Assembly: GCF_047511655.1 (NCBI RefSeq)
Contig: NC_133392.1
Location: forward strand, 26,426,001 to 26,490,000
DNA: 64,000 bases
Direction of reading: 5' to 3'
From: Castor canadensis
Lineage: Eukaryota; Chordata; Mammalia; Rodentia; Castoridae
Shown here: piece after piece, positions 12,001 to 19,674 of the stretch
Layout of the letters: the number at the start of each line of letters is the position of its first letter
Numbering within the stretch: the first letter of the stretch is position 1
Made by a program: the position numbers and the translations under genes
The notes under the pieces: model-generated
What the model was told of the DNA's origin: nothing
The model's input: the letters and a program-made list of their open reading frames with translations, nothing else
Database searches by the model: none

Positions 12001-13245
12001 TCAAGTGTCAGGGATGGATATGAGGAATAAGCTTTTCAGTACTGGGCATTTTACATCTATCTGGGCTTCATAATAACTCATTTAATACAGAAAAAAACTC
12101 AAAAATAAGAAATATGACTTTTAACGGGCATCACACAAACAAAAGCAGCAGAGACAAAAAGGTATGGCCCGCACCTATTCCTAAGCTTACGGTTCTCAAA
12201 TCCTGCCATCCATCAGTACTCCTTAGAAGCCCTTATTGCAGATGCCCAGACTCCACCTCCAGTGACAAGTGGTGCCCAGGAATCTGCATCCTCTAAAACT
12301 CTTTACACTGGTGGTACTTAACCCGTGTTTTATGGCAATGTGGAAATTAAGATACAGCACGATAGTACGAACTGCACAAAGAGTGTTAGTGCTGGTGCGC
12401 AACCGCCCAAGGCTCAAAAGCCCAAATAAGAGGAAAGGGACCAAAGGCTAAGTCCCCGCACCTCCCTCCACTCTACAGCTCTGCTCAGCCTCTCGCTGCA
12501 ACTGACAGCTCAGAAGAGGGTTTGACTGCGCAGCCGGCGCAGTAGGGAAAGGGGCGGGCATGTGGCCCTAGAGGCGGGCCCAGGAAATTCAAAACAAGCC
12601 CGCAGAGGTGCAGGCCTGCCAGCCCCAGCCTTCCCGGCTTGCTCCCCTACGTGCCGGCCCTGCTTCCCCGGGACCCCGCCGCTCACCTTTCCCCGGAGCC
12701 GCAGGACCTGAAGCTGAGCCCGAGATGACCGTGGCCCCCGAAGTGCCGGTGCCCGGAGGCTCGGGGGCCGCAGAGCCGGGAGCTGAGGCAGTGACCCGGC
12801 TGAGAAGCGCGCTAGCCGCTTCGGCGCCGGCACCGTCAACCTCTCCCGGGGCTCCGGAGCCCGCCACTGCCTCCTCCAACAGCCGGGCCTCCCGGCGCAG
12901 CGCCTCTTCGGCCTCGCGGAGGTTGCTCTGCCGTAGGAACTGCAGCACGGCTAGCAGAGTCTGTCGGTCATGGGGAGCGCCAGCCTCCGCAGCAGCGGCG
13001 GGTACCGGAGCCGCCCCCGCCGGGGCAGCGGCGGAGACAGCCACCGCGGGCTTGGGGGTCCCGCCGTCCCCACTGGCCGACGACGACGCCGCAACATTCC
13101 CGCCGCCGCCGTTGGGGCCGTTGTTGGGAGTGCTGCCGCTACCCTCGCCTGCGCCGTCGCCCGCCTGGGGAGGTAGCAGCGTCGGCGGTCCCTCAGGCTC
13201 TAGCTTGACCGCCACCTCCGTCTGCTCCTCCGCCAGCGCCGCCAT
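1..13245 (-). CDS. TAF5: TAF5 gene (TFIID subunit 5), 11 exons, 3' end cut by window
   Basis: TAF5 is a scaffold subunit of the general transcription factor TFIID. It pairs with TAF6 and TAF9 in the TFIID core and acts in the nucleus at RNA polymerase II promoters. Eleven exons join in frame (559, 238, 316, 164, 136, 121, 130, 165, 178, 178 and at least 83 nt) to give 756 codons with no stop. The usual mammalian protein has 800 residues, so only about 44 are missing, beyond base 1. Domain order: Pro/Ala/Gly-rich N-terminus (1-90), LisH motif (about 92-124), NTD2 domain (about 190-350, exons 2-3), acidic/basic linker (about 383-420) and seven WD40 repeats (about 465 onwards). The start at 13245 has a strong Kozak context (A at -3, G at +4) and gives the known N-terminus MAALAEEQTE. 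No frameshift or missing residue was seen. Confidence 0.97.
224..401 (-). CDS. TAF5: TAF5 exon 10: residues 670-729, WD40 blades 4-5
   Basis: The acceptor is cttttctag|GGACCA and the donor CATCAG|gtaaat. It encodes GPIHSLTFSPNGRFLATGAT, DGRVLLWDIGHGLMVGELKG and HTDTVCSLRFSRDGEILASG. It is a full WD40 unit (GH, WD) plus the start of the next. It is 178 nt long, like exon 9. Confidence 0.98.
535..588 (-). mobile_element. ID SINE fragment
   Basis: It carries ggggttttgaactcagggct, the reverse form of the ID right half, in TAF5 intron 9. Confidence 0.6.
647..824 (-). CDS. TAF5: TAF5 exon 9: residues 611-669, WD40 blades 3-4
   Basis: The acceptor is acttcaaaaaag|GCTTTGG and the donor ACAAG|gtattt. 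It encodes LWATDHYQPLRIFAGHLADV, then NCTRFHPNSNYVATGSADRT and VRLWDVLNGNCVRIFTGHK. These carry the textbook GH...D...WD spacing of a propeller blade. It is 178 nt long, the same as exon 10. Confidence 0.98.
1385..1549 (-). CDS. TAF5: TAF5 exon 8: residues 556-610, WD40 blades 2-3
   Basis: The acceptor is ttctctcag|GAATTATC and the donor GCTCG|gtaaga. It encodes NYLLSSSEDGTVRLWSLQT, then YKGHNYPVWDTQFSPYGYYF and VSGGHDRVAR. The boundary splits an Arg codon, as at the exon 7/8 boundary. The preceding intron (1550-3359) holds B1-ID, ID and B1 SINEs. Confidence 0.97.
2032..2112 (+). mobile_element. ID SINE
   Basis: The tRNA-like head (gtgtagctcagtaatag) and tail (ggttcaacccctagcacc) are followed by an A-rich end. 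It lies in TAF5 intron 7. Confidence 0.8.
2203..2386 (+). mobile_element. B1-ID dimer SINE, ID half internally deleted
   Basis: The B1 half reads caggcactggtggctcatgc. The ID half has lost about 30 bases between 'ggtggag' and 'gacctgagttc'. It lies in TAF5 intron 7. Confidence 0.8.
2832..2858 (+). repeat. (TTTTG)n microsatellite
   Basis: Five or so TTTTG units next to a reversed B1 element, probably grown from its A-rich tail. Confidence 0.85.
2860..2965 (-). mobile_element. B1-like SINE
   Basis: Reversed 7SL-type unit (cctcagtctcctgagtagtt, then ccaccacacccagc) in TAF5 intron 7. Confidence 0.8.
3360..3489 (-). CDS. TAF5: TAF5 exon 7: residues 513-555, inter-blade loop and start of WD40 blade 2
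   Basis: The acceptor is ccattttag|ATCTCAGCC and the donor GATAG|gtaaaa. It encodes a charged loop (LIDKESDDVLERIMDEKTAS) followed by LKILYGHSGPVYGASFSPD, the GH-containing start of a WD repeat. The preceding intron (3490-4295) holds an ID SINE and MIR-like sequence. Confidence 0.97.
3570..3740 (+). mobile_element. MIR-like old SINE
   Basis: Decayed 'tatgtatcaaccattgtgct ... gcacacagcacctcagtattg ... aggattgaaact' follows the order of the MIR-type core. TAF5 intron 6. Confidence 0.4.
4163..4252 (+). mobile_element. ID SINE
   Basis: It has gtggttcaagtgatggagca and gttcaaaccccactacc with an A12 tail, in TAF5 intron 6, 44 bp from the exon 6 donor. Confidence 0.85.
4296..4416 (-). CDS. TAF5: TAF5 exon 6: residues 472-512, WD40 blade 1
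   Basis: The acceptor is cctggtag|GGCCTC and the donor ATCAG|gtaact. It encodes GLTAVDVTDDSSLIAGGFAD then STVRVWSVTPKK, with a degenerate WD dipeptide (VW). It ends with one base of Asp512. Confidence 0.97.
5020..5155 (-). CDS. TAF5: TAF5 exon 5: residues 427-471
   Basis: The acceptor is ctttcacag|AATCCC and the donor CCAG|gttggt. It encodes IPLPELKDSDKLDKIMNMKE through RVRLGPDCLPSICFYTFLNA and ends YQ. This is the lead-in to the first propeller blade. The donor gttggt is non-consensus at +3 to +5 but the junction keeps the frame. Confidence 0.96.
5261..5424 (-). CDS. TAF5: TAF5 exon 4: residues 372-426, acidic/basic linker
   Basis: The acceptor is tttgtag|GTATTTTTTGG and the donor AACAG|gtaggg. 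It encodes VFFGLLKEPEIEVPLDDEDE, a Glu-rich run, then a Lys-rich block (GKPKKKKPKK) that could serve as a nuclear localisation signal, and QDPNAPPQNR. It links NTD2 to the WD40 propeller. The next intron is only 105 bp (5156-5260). Confidence 0.97.
5560..5985. mobile_element. ancient mammal-wide repeat, family not named
   Basis: A decayed segment in TAF5 intron 3 contains 'cctggaatgcaggtacaatg', 'gtgacaaggaagaaagtcac' and 'gttctgttaaatgcaacc', in the order of a common old mammalian interspersed repeat. I recognise the pattern but cannot name the family safely. Confidence 0.45.
6159..6474 (-). CDS. TAF5: TAF5 exon 3: residues 267-371, rest of NTD2 domain
   Basis: The acceptor is ctgaaacag|GTTCCATG and the donor CAAAG|gtatggg. 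It encodes FHGDQECYYQDDLRVLSSL onwards, with RISRDSYQLLKRHLQEKQNN and IFDGMPRSKQQIDAMVGSL, ending NKSK. This completes the helical NTD2 domain. The 316-nt length leaves frame 2 to 0 continuity with its neighbours. The preceding intron (6475-9869) is rich in L2 and MER20 fossils. Confidence 0.97.
6885..7100. mobile_element. old L1 (L1M-type) fragment
   Basis: 'ttattatagaaaacttcaaa ... ggtataatgaattcaatgta' matches the order of a well-known ancient L1 segment (also seen at 39.5 kb). TAF5 intron 2. Confidence 0.5.
8172..8375 (-). mobile_element. B1-ID dimer SINE
   Basis: Reversed dimer: ID part (gcttgaactcagggcctac), spacer (tttttttgtgatgggttttt), B1 part (ggattacaggtgtaagtcac). TAF5 intron 2. 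Confidence 0.9.
8455..8597 (+). mobile_element. L2-type LINE fragment
   Basis: 'gacctcaactccaaatccaatccatc'-like order within this stretch resembles the L2 ORF 3' portion. It is broken by the MER20 that follows, and similar sequence resumes at 9.5 kb. Confidence 0.4.
8598..8798 (+). mobile_element. MER20 (hAT-Charlie) DNA transposon relic
   Basis: It runs from 'gtttctcaa' with 'gctactggcattttgg' to 'tgttgagaaccactc'. The terminal inverted repeats (gtttctcaa / ttgagaac) fit MER20. TAF5 intron 2. Confidence 0.75.
9530..9825 (+). mobile_element. L2 LINE fragment
   Basis: 'ctcagacctcactttaagca ... agaagccttccctgac ... ctccttcacaaagtacttcc' follows the L2 3' consensus order. It ends close to TAF5 exon 2. 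Confidence 0.65.
9870..10107 (-). CDS. TAF5: TAF5 exon 2: residues 187-266, start of NTD2 domain
   Basis: The acceptor is ttaaacag|TTGGAAG and the donor GAGAA|gtatgtg. It encodes VGSVAVEDQPDVSAVLSAYN onwards through YYSGLKHFIECSLDCHRAEL to FFEK. This is the first half of the TAF5 N-terminal domain 2, an all-helical dimerisation and TFIID-assembly module. The intron before it (10108-12686) holds ID, B1-ID and trimeric SINEs and a MER5A-like DNA transposon. Confidence 0.97.
10408..10492 (+). mobile_element. ID SINE
   Basis: gggctgggaatgtggctcag and gagttcaaatctctagcatg with an A-rich tail; older ID subtype. TAF5 intron 1. Confidence 0.8.
10906..11208 (+). mobile_element. B1-B1-ID trimer SINE
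   Basis: First B1 (ggccgggtccagtggctcac), second B1 (caagctgggtgtggtgttgc), then ID (gattcaagcagtagaatgcc ... gttcaaactccagtacc). A single retroposed trimer, not three insertions, since the same order recurs elsewhere in the window. Confidence 0.85.
11232..11305 (+). mobile_element. ID SINE
   Basis: gactcaaatggtag and gagttcaaaccccagtactc; short, slightly deleted copy in TAF5 intron 1. Confidence 0.75.
11661..11872 (+). mobile_element. B1-ID dimer SINE
   Basis: ccaggcactggtggctcatg ... ggtgtggttcaagaggcaga ... gttcaaaccccagtccc, full-length dimer in TAF5 intron 1. Confidence 0.9.
12190..12325. mobile_element. MER5A-like (hAT-Charlie) relic
   Basis: 'ggttctcaaatcctgccatc ... ccagactccacctccag ... 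cccaggaatctgcatcc' matches the order of MER5A, including the ggttctcaaa terminus. TAF5 intron 1. Confidence 0.55.
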
Positions 13246-13420
13246 CTTGCGGCTGAGCCACCTCGTGCCGTCAAGCGTGATTGCGTTTTCGCCACATGGA
13301 GGGCGGGGAGGAGCGTTTTCACGACAGCTCGGGTAGACCATTTGCGGCAGTAGGCGGGGCAAGAAAGGAGAAAAGAAATGGGAGAGGGAGCTACATTCAA
13401 AACTGAGTGAAAGGCAGGCA
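12500..13420. promoter_or_regulatory. TAF5: CpG island and promoter of TAF5
   Basis: A block of about 0.9 kb very rich in G+C and in CpG sits in otherwise AT-rich DNA. It covers TAF5 exon 1, the start of intron 1 and about 150 bp upstream of the start codon. A GC box (gccccgcc on the gene strand, about 13353-13360) lies upstream, and I see no TATA box. This fits a housekeeping promoter with dispersed start sites. The transcription start itself cannot be placed from sequence. Confidence 0.8.
12687..13245 (-). CDS. TAF5: TAF5 exon 1 (coding part): residues 1-186
   Basis: The exon encodes MAALAEEQTE..., a low-complexity Gly/Ala/Pro/Ser stretch, then the LisH motif (DRQTLLAVLQFLRQ at 93-106) followed by an Arg/Glu-rich helix. 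It ends AAAG|gtgagc at 12687 with one base of Val187 spare. It is extremely GC-rich, as expected for a CpG-island first exon. Reading frames of over 200 codons on the opposite strand are by-products of this composition. Confidence 0.96.
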
Positions 13421-13489
13421 GGAAGTGGGGAGTTGGTGACCGCCTATTACATTTGCCTGATAATCGCCGTTTATTGTAGGCCAGCTATA

Positions 13490-13690
13490 TTCAGGCATTG
13501 AGGTAGACGTTTTACATTATATGACCTCCTTTAATTCAGCAATCTTGTAAGGTTCTAATTCCTGGGGACTTTACACATGGCTTAACCAAAACCCAAAGAG
13601 GTTAAACACCTTTGGGAAAAAAAAATCACATGCACAAGAAGTGTCAAGGTTCAAATCCAGATATTTAAGTCAAAAGCATTTTGCCAAACT
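13490..13690. mobile_element. MIR-family old SINE
   Basis: 'aggcattgaggtagacgttttacattatat', 'ctcctttaattcagcaatct' and 'caaagaggttaaacacc' follow a MIR-type order just upstream of TAF5. (The first motif is quoted in two abutting pieces.). Confidence 0.55.
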
Positions 13691-13699
13691 CAAAACCAT

Positions 13700-14070
13700 T
13701 TGCCAGAGGGAGGCTTCTGAGATACTGGTAATGTTTTAAATTGTGATTGAGATAGTGGGGTTTTTTAATTATTGTTCTGTGAAAATCTAACTTTGTGAAT
13801 AACAGCATATGTTATATTTCAATAAAAAGGTTTTAAATATCAGAGTTCTGTGACTATGAAGTGGGTTATGTATCCATTATCACAAACTTCATTGTTATTG
13901 TATACTTTTGAATGCTTTAGTTATAAAACCTGTTTCATATTTTGTCTTATTTTAACCTTGTAAGCCTGTGGCTAGGTACAGACAGGTGACAACTGAGTGT
14001 GGACAACTGTAGCACAGTAGTCCAGGTTGTTGGTTATGAAGTCTTACTGGCTTTCTTTGACTTACAGGCT
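13700..14070. other. intergenic stretch without recognised feature
   Basis: AT-rich single-copy-looking sequence between the TAF5 promoter and a MIR relic. No reading frame, repeat or promoter signal stood out. Confidence 0.5.
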
Positions 14071-14074
14071 GAAC

Positions 14075-14215
14075 CATCTGGAGCAAGTTAGGCAATTCAC
14101 TATAACCCAGCAACCCAATAAAAACACCTACTTCATAGTGTTCTGAGAATTAAGTGAGATAATGTGTTTGTGGTACCTGCCACATAATAAATAGCCATTG
14201 GTGGTTATTATTTTC
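14075..14215 (+). mobile_element. MIR SINE
   Basis: 'gagcaagttaggcaattcac ... gagaattaagtgagataatg ... acctgccacataataaatag' is the MIR 3' half. Confidence 0.7.
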
Positions 14216-14566
14216 ACCTTAAAAAGTGCTCTGAAAATATGTGATCAAATGAGTCCAATTATGATGTTCAGGGTGATCTCAAGATCAAAACTAAATATAA
14301 AACTAGTCCAATGGATATCTGAAATAAGAATATGAAAGGAGGTTGGGGAAAAAAGATGAGCAAGAATTGGTTAGCAGCATGAGGCTTTGGATTGAGTCCC
14401 TGGTACAAGAGACAGAGAGAGAGAGAATGAATTAGTATTTACATAATACTGTCCAAAAGTAACAGAACCTGTATCATTACATACTCTTGTCAGATATGGA
14501 GAATTCATCATTTTCCTCAGGATTTTTCAACTTATTTTTCTGATTAAATATTCCTTAATTAACTTC

Positions 14567-14778
14567 AGGACTGGGAGTGTAGCTCAAGTGGCAGAGCACT
14601 TACTTAGGCAGCATGAGGCCCTGAGTTCAAATTCAACTACTGCAAATAAATACATAAATGGTAAACTGGATGTACTGTTACACACATTTAATGCCAACTC
14701 TCCAGAGATTGAGGCAGGAGAATCTCATGTTCAAGGCTAGCCTGGGCCACATATCAATACCCTGTCTCAAAAACAAAC
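14567..14778 (+). mobile_element. ID SINE followed by B1-like SINE
   Basis: ID (gtgtagctcaagtggcagag ... gttcaaattcaactactgc) then a decayed B1 (actctccagagattgaggca ... ctagcctgggccac). The order is ID first, unlike the dimers, so these are probably two insertions. Confidence 0.75.
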
Positions 14779-15170
14779 ATTTACTTGGTAATTAACTGAG
14801 CACTTAGATGGCAATACCAAGAGTTACAAGCCCAAGCGTGTTTACTTACTATTCACTGGGAAGCTGTTTTACTCCACTATAAATAACAGATAAATATTCT
14901 TTTTTTTCCTGTTTCAGAAAAATAGAAATAAATTTATTGAATGCCTACAAGACTAACTTTTTGTTTCTCTCCCCTTTCTTTCTGATCCCTACTCCCATAC
15001 TCCTCTTTCCTGAGAATCTGGTGTCAGTCTGGATCTTTGTAGGAAACCTCCTTTTCTTCTCTGAATGTTTTCCTTTCTCTTTGATTTTCTTTTGTTTCAC
15101 TCTAATATATCTTCAGTTAGATATTTCCTGCCTAGCTTGATTGGCCCTTTATGTACCCTTTCAATCTGAG

Positions 15171-15382
15171 ATTTTTTTTTTTTTTGGTGGTACTAGGATT
15201 TGAACTCAGGAGCCTCACACTTGCTAGGCAGGTGCTCTACTACTTGAGCCACTTTTCATGTTGGGTATTTTCAAGATAGGGTCTTGAAAACTATTTGCTC
15301 ACTGGTTTTGAAATGTGATCTTCCTGATCTCTGCCTCCAGAATAGCTAGGATTATAGGCATAAACCACCAGCACCCAGTCAG
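15171..15382 (-). mobile_element. B1-ID dimer SINE
   Basis: T15 run, ggtggtactaggatttgaac, then ggattataggcataaacc; reversed dimer. Confidence 0.9.
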
Positions 15383-15486
15383 GTTGAGATTTGAAGTCTG
15401 GGAATTTAGTTAATTTATCTACAAATATTTCTTCCCCTCTTTTTTCCTCCTTCTTCTAGTATTCTTGTTTGCTTATTTAAGTTTGC

Positions 15487-15537
15487 TTTTTGTATATACT
15501 GGGGTTTGAACTCAGGACTTCACACTGCTAACCAATT
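15487..15537 (-). mobile_element. ID SINE fragment
   Basis: tactggggtttgaactcagg only; about half an ID unit. Confidence 0.65.
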
Positions 15538-15682
15538 CTTATTTATCTTTTTTCTTCTACCCTCCGTGTTTCATATTCTTATTTTAGATATCCAATTGAA
15601 TTAGTTTTGTTTCAGTCTTGAGATCAAATATTTACAGAGCTCTAATTTGAGCCTTGCCTCCACCAACCATTTTTGCTTTAGT

Positions 15683-15908
15683 TTGTTTTTCGGATAGGGT
15701 CTTGAGCTTTTGCCCTGCCTGACCTCCAACCTCCACCCTCCTGCTTTCACCCTGAGTAGCTGGGATTACAGATATGCACCACCATACCCATCTTGTTTTT
15801 TGACATAAGACCTTACTAACTTTTTCCTGGGCTGAACTTGAAGTGTTCTCCTCCTATCTCTGCCTCACAAGTAGCTGGGACTGCAGGCATGAGGCACCAC
15901 ACCTAGCT
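15683..15908 (-). mobile_element. two B1-like units in tandem
   Basis: Reversed B1 (ctgagtagctgggattacag) followed by another (cacaagtagctgggactgca). Probably the B1-B1 part of a trimer that lost its ID unit. Confidence 0.75.
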
Positions 15909-16171
15909 CTTCCAATATTCTTACTATGTAAGTATTGATACTGATAGTTGTATCCAAAAGTCAGTTTACTTTCATGTTTTCATCTATTTACACCATTCTG
16001 ATGCCTGTTTGGAGTCTTCTGCCTGATTTTTCAGTTCAATACTGCATTTTTGGCCTAGATCCATATTTCTACATAAACTATTTATTAAGCTATTTACTTC
16101 AGCCATTATATTTCTCATGGTATTTTGACTTGGTTCTTCATGATTTATTGTTCCTGCTTCATGTAACCCAG

Positions 16172-16400
16172 TAGTGATTTTGTCCCCCTCCCCTTGTAGA
16201 CATCGGGCAATGTCCAGAGACATTTTTGGTTGTCACAACTCAGAGTGGGAAATCCTACTGGGAGATAGAGGTCAGGGATGTTGCTAAACTCATTGCATTG
16301 TACAGGACAACACTCCCCATACACACTCCTGCCACAACCTAGAATTATCCAGCTCAAAATGTCAATATTGCCAAGCTGGCAAGACTCTGATGTAACCAAT
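16172..16400 (-). mobile_element. MER20 (hAT-Charlie) DNA transposon relic
   Basis: 'gggcaatgtccagagacatt', 'ttggttgtcacaactcagag' and 'ccagctcaaaatgtcaatat' are MER20 landmarks on the reverse strand. Small reading frames across it are chance. Confidence 0.85.
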
Positions 16401-16605
16401 ATGAACTCTTCTCTTTGAGGGTATGTGTTACCTTATTTAGATCATTTTTCCACCCGATGTGTTTATTCAGTTTCTTGCTCTCATAGGAGTTGCATGCTCA
16501 TCTCACTATTTTCCTCCATGAATTTATATTACCCAGGAGATGCCATCCTCCTTGGCTAATCCTCTGCTGCTACCATCTGGGTTCCACCATTCCCTGTTTG
16601 CCAGT

Positions 16606-16648
16606 TCACATGCACACACATGCACATGCACACATGCACACACACCCT
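16606..16648 (+). repeat. (CACATG)n / CA-rich microsatellite
   Basis: Irregular cacaca/tgcaca tandem units. The Thr/His-rich frame read across it is an artefact of the repeat. Confidence 0.8.
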
Positions 16649-17094
16649 TCAGGAAACTTTTCTAAAGTCAATCTCTACCCAGGACATTCCTCTTCCCAAG
16701 GTAAGGTGAGGAGGAGATTTCCCCAGACTAACACCTATGTGTGGACTTCTCACCTCTTCCAGTTTGAGCTCCTATTTCACACATGCAGGCACACACTTGG
16801 TTTTTACATTTTTTATAGATCTATCAATTTCTATGCCATCTATGGGTTTGGGTATCATGGGGGAGCCAGCCACCACCATGAATTTGCCATCATGTTTAGT
16901 TCCCATTTAAGTTACAACATTTGTTAAGCACACACTCCAAGCAAAACAGTATTTACCATGCTAGGAAGGAAGTGTTAGGAAGGTAGGGAATAAAGTGCCA
17001 GGGCTGAGAGAAACCCGAGCATATCTAGGAAACAGAATAAAACTCTTTATGGATGAAGCACCGAGTATGAGGAGAAAGAAGAAATCTAAACTGA

Positions 17095-17208
17095 GGGCGG
17101 GAGACACAGCTCATGGGTAGAGCACTTGCCTGCATCCCTAGCACTGCAGAAAGAGAGAGAGAGGACATGAGGCTCTAGGTTTGATCTCCAGTACTGCAAA
17201 AAAAAAAC
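17095..17208 (+). mobile_element. ID SINE with internal (GA)n expansion
   Basis: Head gacacagctcatgggtagag and tail aggtttgatctccagtactg with A9. A GA run splits the two. Confidence 0.7.
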
Positions 17209-17279
17209 AAAAGTGGTTTATATGTTAAGGAACTGAAAATTTATTATATTATAATAGATATACAATAAGTTATATGCTA

Positions 17280-17432
17280 CTGACAGAGTGGCTGAAGTGG
17301 TAGAGAGCCCACCTAGCAAGTGTGAGGTCCTGAGTTCAAATTTCAGTACTGCTGATCTTGGGCCAGCCTGCAATTCTTCCCCATCTCTGCTTCCTGAGTA
17401 CCTGGGATTCTATAGGTTTGAGCCAGACCAGC
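17280..17432 (+). mobile_element. ID SINE (+) abutting a B1 fragment (-)
   Basis: ID: gtggctgaagtggtagagag ... gagttcaaatttcagtactg. It is followed directly by a reversed B1 piece (gcttcctgagtacctgggat). Confidence 0.7.
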
Positions 17433-17520
17433 CTATTATACTATTATACTTATGTATCAATAAATAATTATATGCAGCATTAGAATTTTTTAATAACATT
17501 TTAATGTTATTTTTAATGTC

Positions 17521-17740
17521 TTTTTTTGTTGTTCTGGGGTTTAAACTCAGACCTTTGTGCTTGCTAGGCAGGTGGTCTATCACTTGAGTTACATCTCCAT
17601 TCTCAGCCCTTCTTGCTTTAGTTATTTTTCAGGTAAGGTCTGTCTCATGTTTTTGCCCCAGGTCAATCTTAGACTGTGATTCTCCTGAGCTCTGTCTCCC
17701 ATGTAGCTGGAATGACAAGTATGTGTCACCATCCCTGACC
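17521..17740 (-). mobile_element. B1-ID dimer SINE
   Basis: ttctggggtttaaactcaga, gcttgctaggcaggtggtct, then ccatgtagctggaatgacaa; older, diverged reversed dimer. Confidence 0.85.
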
Positions 17741-17757
17741 CTCATTATGACATTTTC

Positions 17758-17986
17758 TTTTTTCTTTTTTTTTTTTTGGTGGTACTGGGGTTTGAACTCA
17801 AGACCTCGTGCTTGCTAGGCACGTGCTCTACCACTCGAGCCACTCCACTGGCTCTGTTTTGTGTTGGGTATTTTTGAGATATGGTCTTGAGAACTATTTG
17901 CTTGGGGCTGGCTTCAAACTGAAATGCTTCTAATCTCTGCCTCTCTAATAGCTAGGATTACAGGCATGAGCCACTGATGCCTGGCT
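17758..17986 (-). mobile_element. B1-ID dimer SINE with target-site duplication
   Basis: Complete reversed dimer flanked by tgacattttc at 17748-17757 and 17987-17996. The flanks look like an L1 3' end, so it is nested. Confidence 0.92.
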
Positions 17987-17987
17987 T

Positions 17988-18060
17988 GACATTTTCATAT
18001 GCATATATAATGTATTATTTTCATACATATATATAATGTACTTTGATCCTACTTACCACC
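17988..18060 (-). mobile_element. L1 3'UTR fragment
   Basis: 'gacattttcatatgcatata' and 'aatgtactttgatcctactt' are the reversed end of the same rodent L1 type seen at 26.1 kb. Confidence 0.6.
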
Positions 18061-18310
18061 TCCCACCCTAACAGTAGTGGCTCTTTATCTGAGATGGATA
18101 TTGCAGTTTTTCTCACAGTTTTTCCATTTATCTTTTCATACTGTCATATTCTTTTGCTATGTGTGTTTTTTATGAAGTCAAATTTATCAATCTTTATTTT
18201 AGTGCATCTGGACTGAGAATCATACATAGGATTCCTTTCCTTTCAATCAGATTGAAGAGTTCACTCATGTTTTCTTCTAGAACCGATATATGATTTCTGG
18301 TTTGTTTGTT

Positions 18311-18500
18311 TTTTGCGGTAGTGGGGCTTGAACTCAGGGCCTACAACTTGAGCCACTCCACCATCCCTTTTTTGTGATGGGTTTGTTCACAATAGGGTCT
18401 TGTGAACTATTTTGCCCGGGCTGGCTTTGAACCACGATCCTCTGAGCTCTGCCTCCTGAGTAGCTAGGATTACAGGCATGAGTCACCAGCACTTGGCTGG
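18311..18500 (-). mobile_element. B1-ID dimer SINE
   Basis: gtggggcttgaactcagggc with the short 'ctacaacttgagccactcca' subtype deletion, then ggattacaggcatgagtcac. Confidence 0.9.
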
Positions 18501-19290
18501 AGGAAGAACTTTATTACAGCAAAGGCTACAGAGCAAAAGCAGCAGGAAGTAAATTGGCATAGTCCAGAGAGCCTGAGCACAGGCTTTTGCGTCTTTCTTA
18601 TCCAGGGCCACACAGGGCCTGCTTTCTCCCTAGCAGTGAACTACAGGGACATGTGTGGGGTGTGTCTGCTCAGGCAATCCTGTTTGCATTTTAGCATCTG
18701 AGAATTTTATGAGGGACTGGTCATATGGGAAACATATCCTGCTACACAGACAGCTGCAGCAACCAAAACTCAGGTCTCCAACAATGAGACCAGGTGCATG
18801 TGTGTCATAAATCTTGATGTTTGTACAAAGCAGTCTGACAAGCTGGCACAGCATGGTCCAGTGCTCCAGGTGTACACAGCAAAATCATCCATCACTGACA
18901 TAAAATAAGGGCCAAATTCCCAGGAGTTGAACAAGGGGCAATCATACTTCTAGGTTTCCTTGAAGATAGAAAATAAGCAACCAGATCTGCAATTTTAACT
19001 CTTTCTTCCCAAAATGACTCATCATTTTTCCTAAGCACCTTTATGAGGAGTTTATCTTTGACCTGGTGATTCGAGATGTCCCTTTTATCATACATTGAAT
19101 GTCTACATGTGCGCTCCTTGATTCTGGATTTTCTGATCTGTTTGGTGTATGTATCATGCAGTAGTACAGAGTTCTCATTAGAAAGGTTTTGCAATATGTT
19201 TATGTTTAGTAGAGGTTTTCCATCCCAACACCTTTCTTTTTTAGTGTTTTCTTGCCTATTCCTGTGTATTTTTTCCATATGAAACTAGTA
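18501..19290 (-). other. possible LTR-like segment plus unassigned 128-codon ORF
   Basis: No SINE is seen here. The left half ('ggaagaactttattacagca' near its edge, a reversed poly(A)-signal context) looks like a decayed LTR. The right half carries an uninterrupted 128-codon frame on the minus strand (18892-19278; MEKIHRNRQENTKKERCWDG...), Lys/Arg-rich, that I do not recognise. No promoter or splice context supports a gene. Confidence 0.35.
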
Positions 19291-19292
19291 TT

Positions 19293-19484
19293 AGAGCCGG
19301 GTGTCAGTGACTCACTTCTGTAATCCTAGCTACTCAGGAGGCAGAGATCAGGAGAATTGTAGTTCAAAGCCAGCCCGGACAAATAATTCAAGTGACCCTA
19401 TCTCAAAAAAACCCTTCACAATAAAGGGCTGGTGGAGTGGTTCAAGGTGCAAGCCCTGAGTTTAAAACCCAGTACTGCAAAAAG
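19293..19484 (+). mobile_element. B1-ID dimer SINE, ID part shortened
   Basis: gccgggtgtcagtgactcac ... agggctggtggagtggttca ... gtttaaaacccagtactgca, running into the adjacent purine repeat. Confidence 0.88.
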
Positions 19485-19595
19485 AAAAAAAAAGAAGAAG
19501 AAAGAAGGAAGAAAGGAAGAAAGGAAGGAAGGAAGAAAGGAAGGAAGAGAGAGAGAGAGAGAGAGAAAGAAAGAGAAAGAAAGAAAGAAAGAAAG

Positions 19596-19674
<79 letters not shown>

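Noticed and set aside
12608-13336. 242-codon ORF on the plus strand over TAF5 exon 1, plus shorter ones
   Set aside because: It is exactly antisense to the GC-rich TAF5 first exon. Its Ala/Pro/Ser composition is what GC-rich codons give in the other frames.
16490-16927. 145-codon ORF on the plus strand
   Set aside because: Its His/Thr-rich part is the CACATG microsatellite, and nothing in the rest is recognised.
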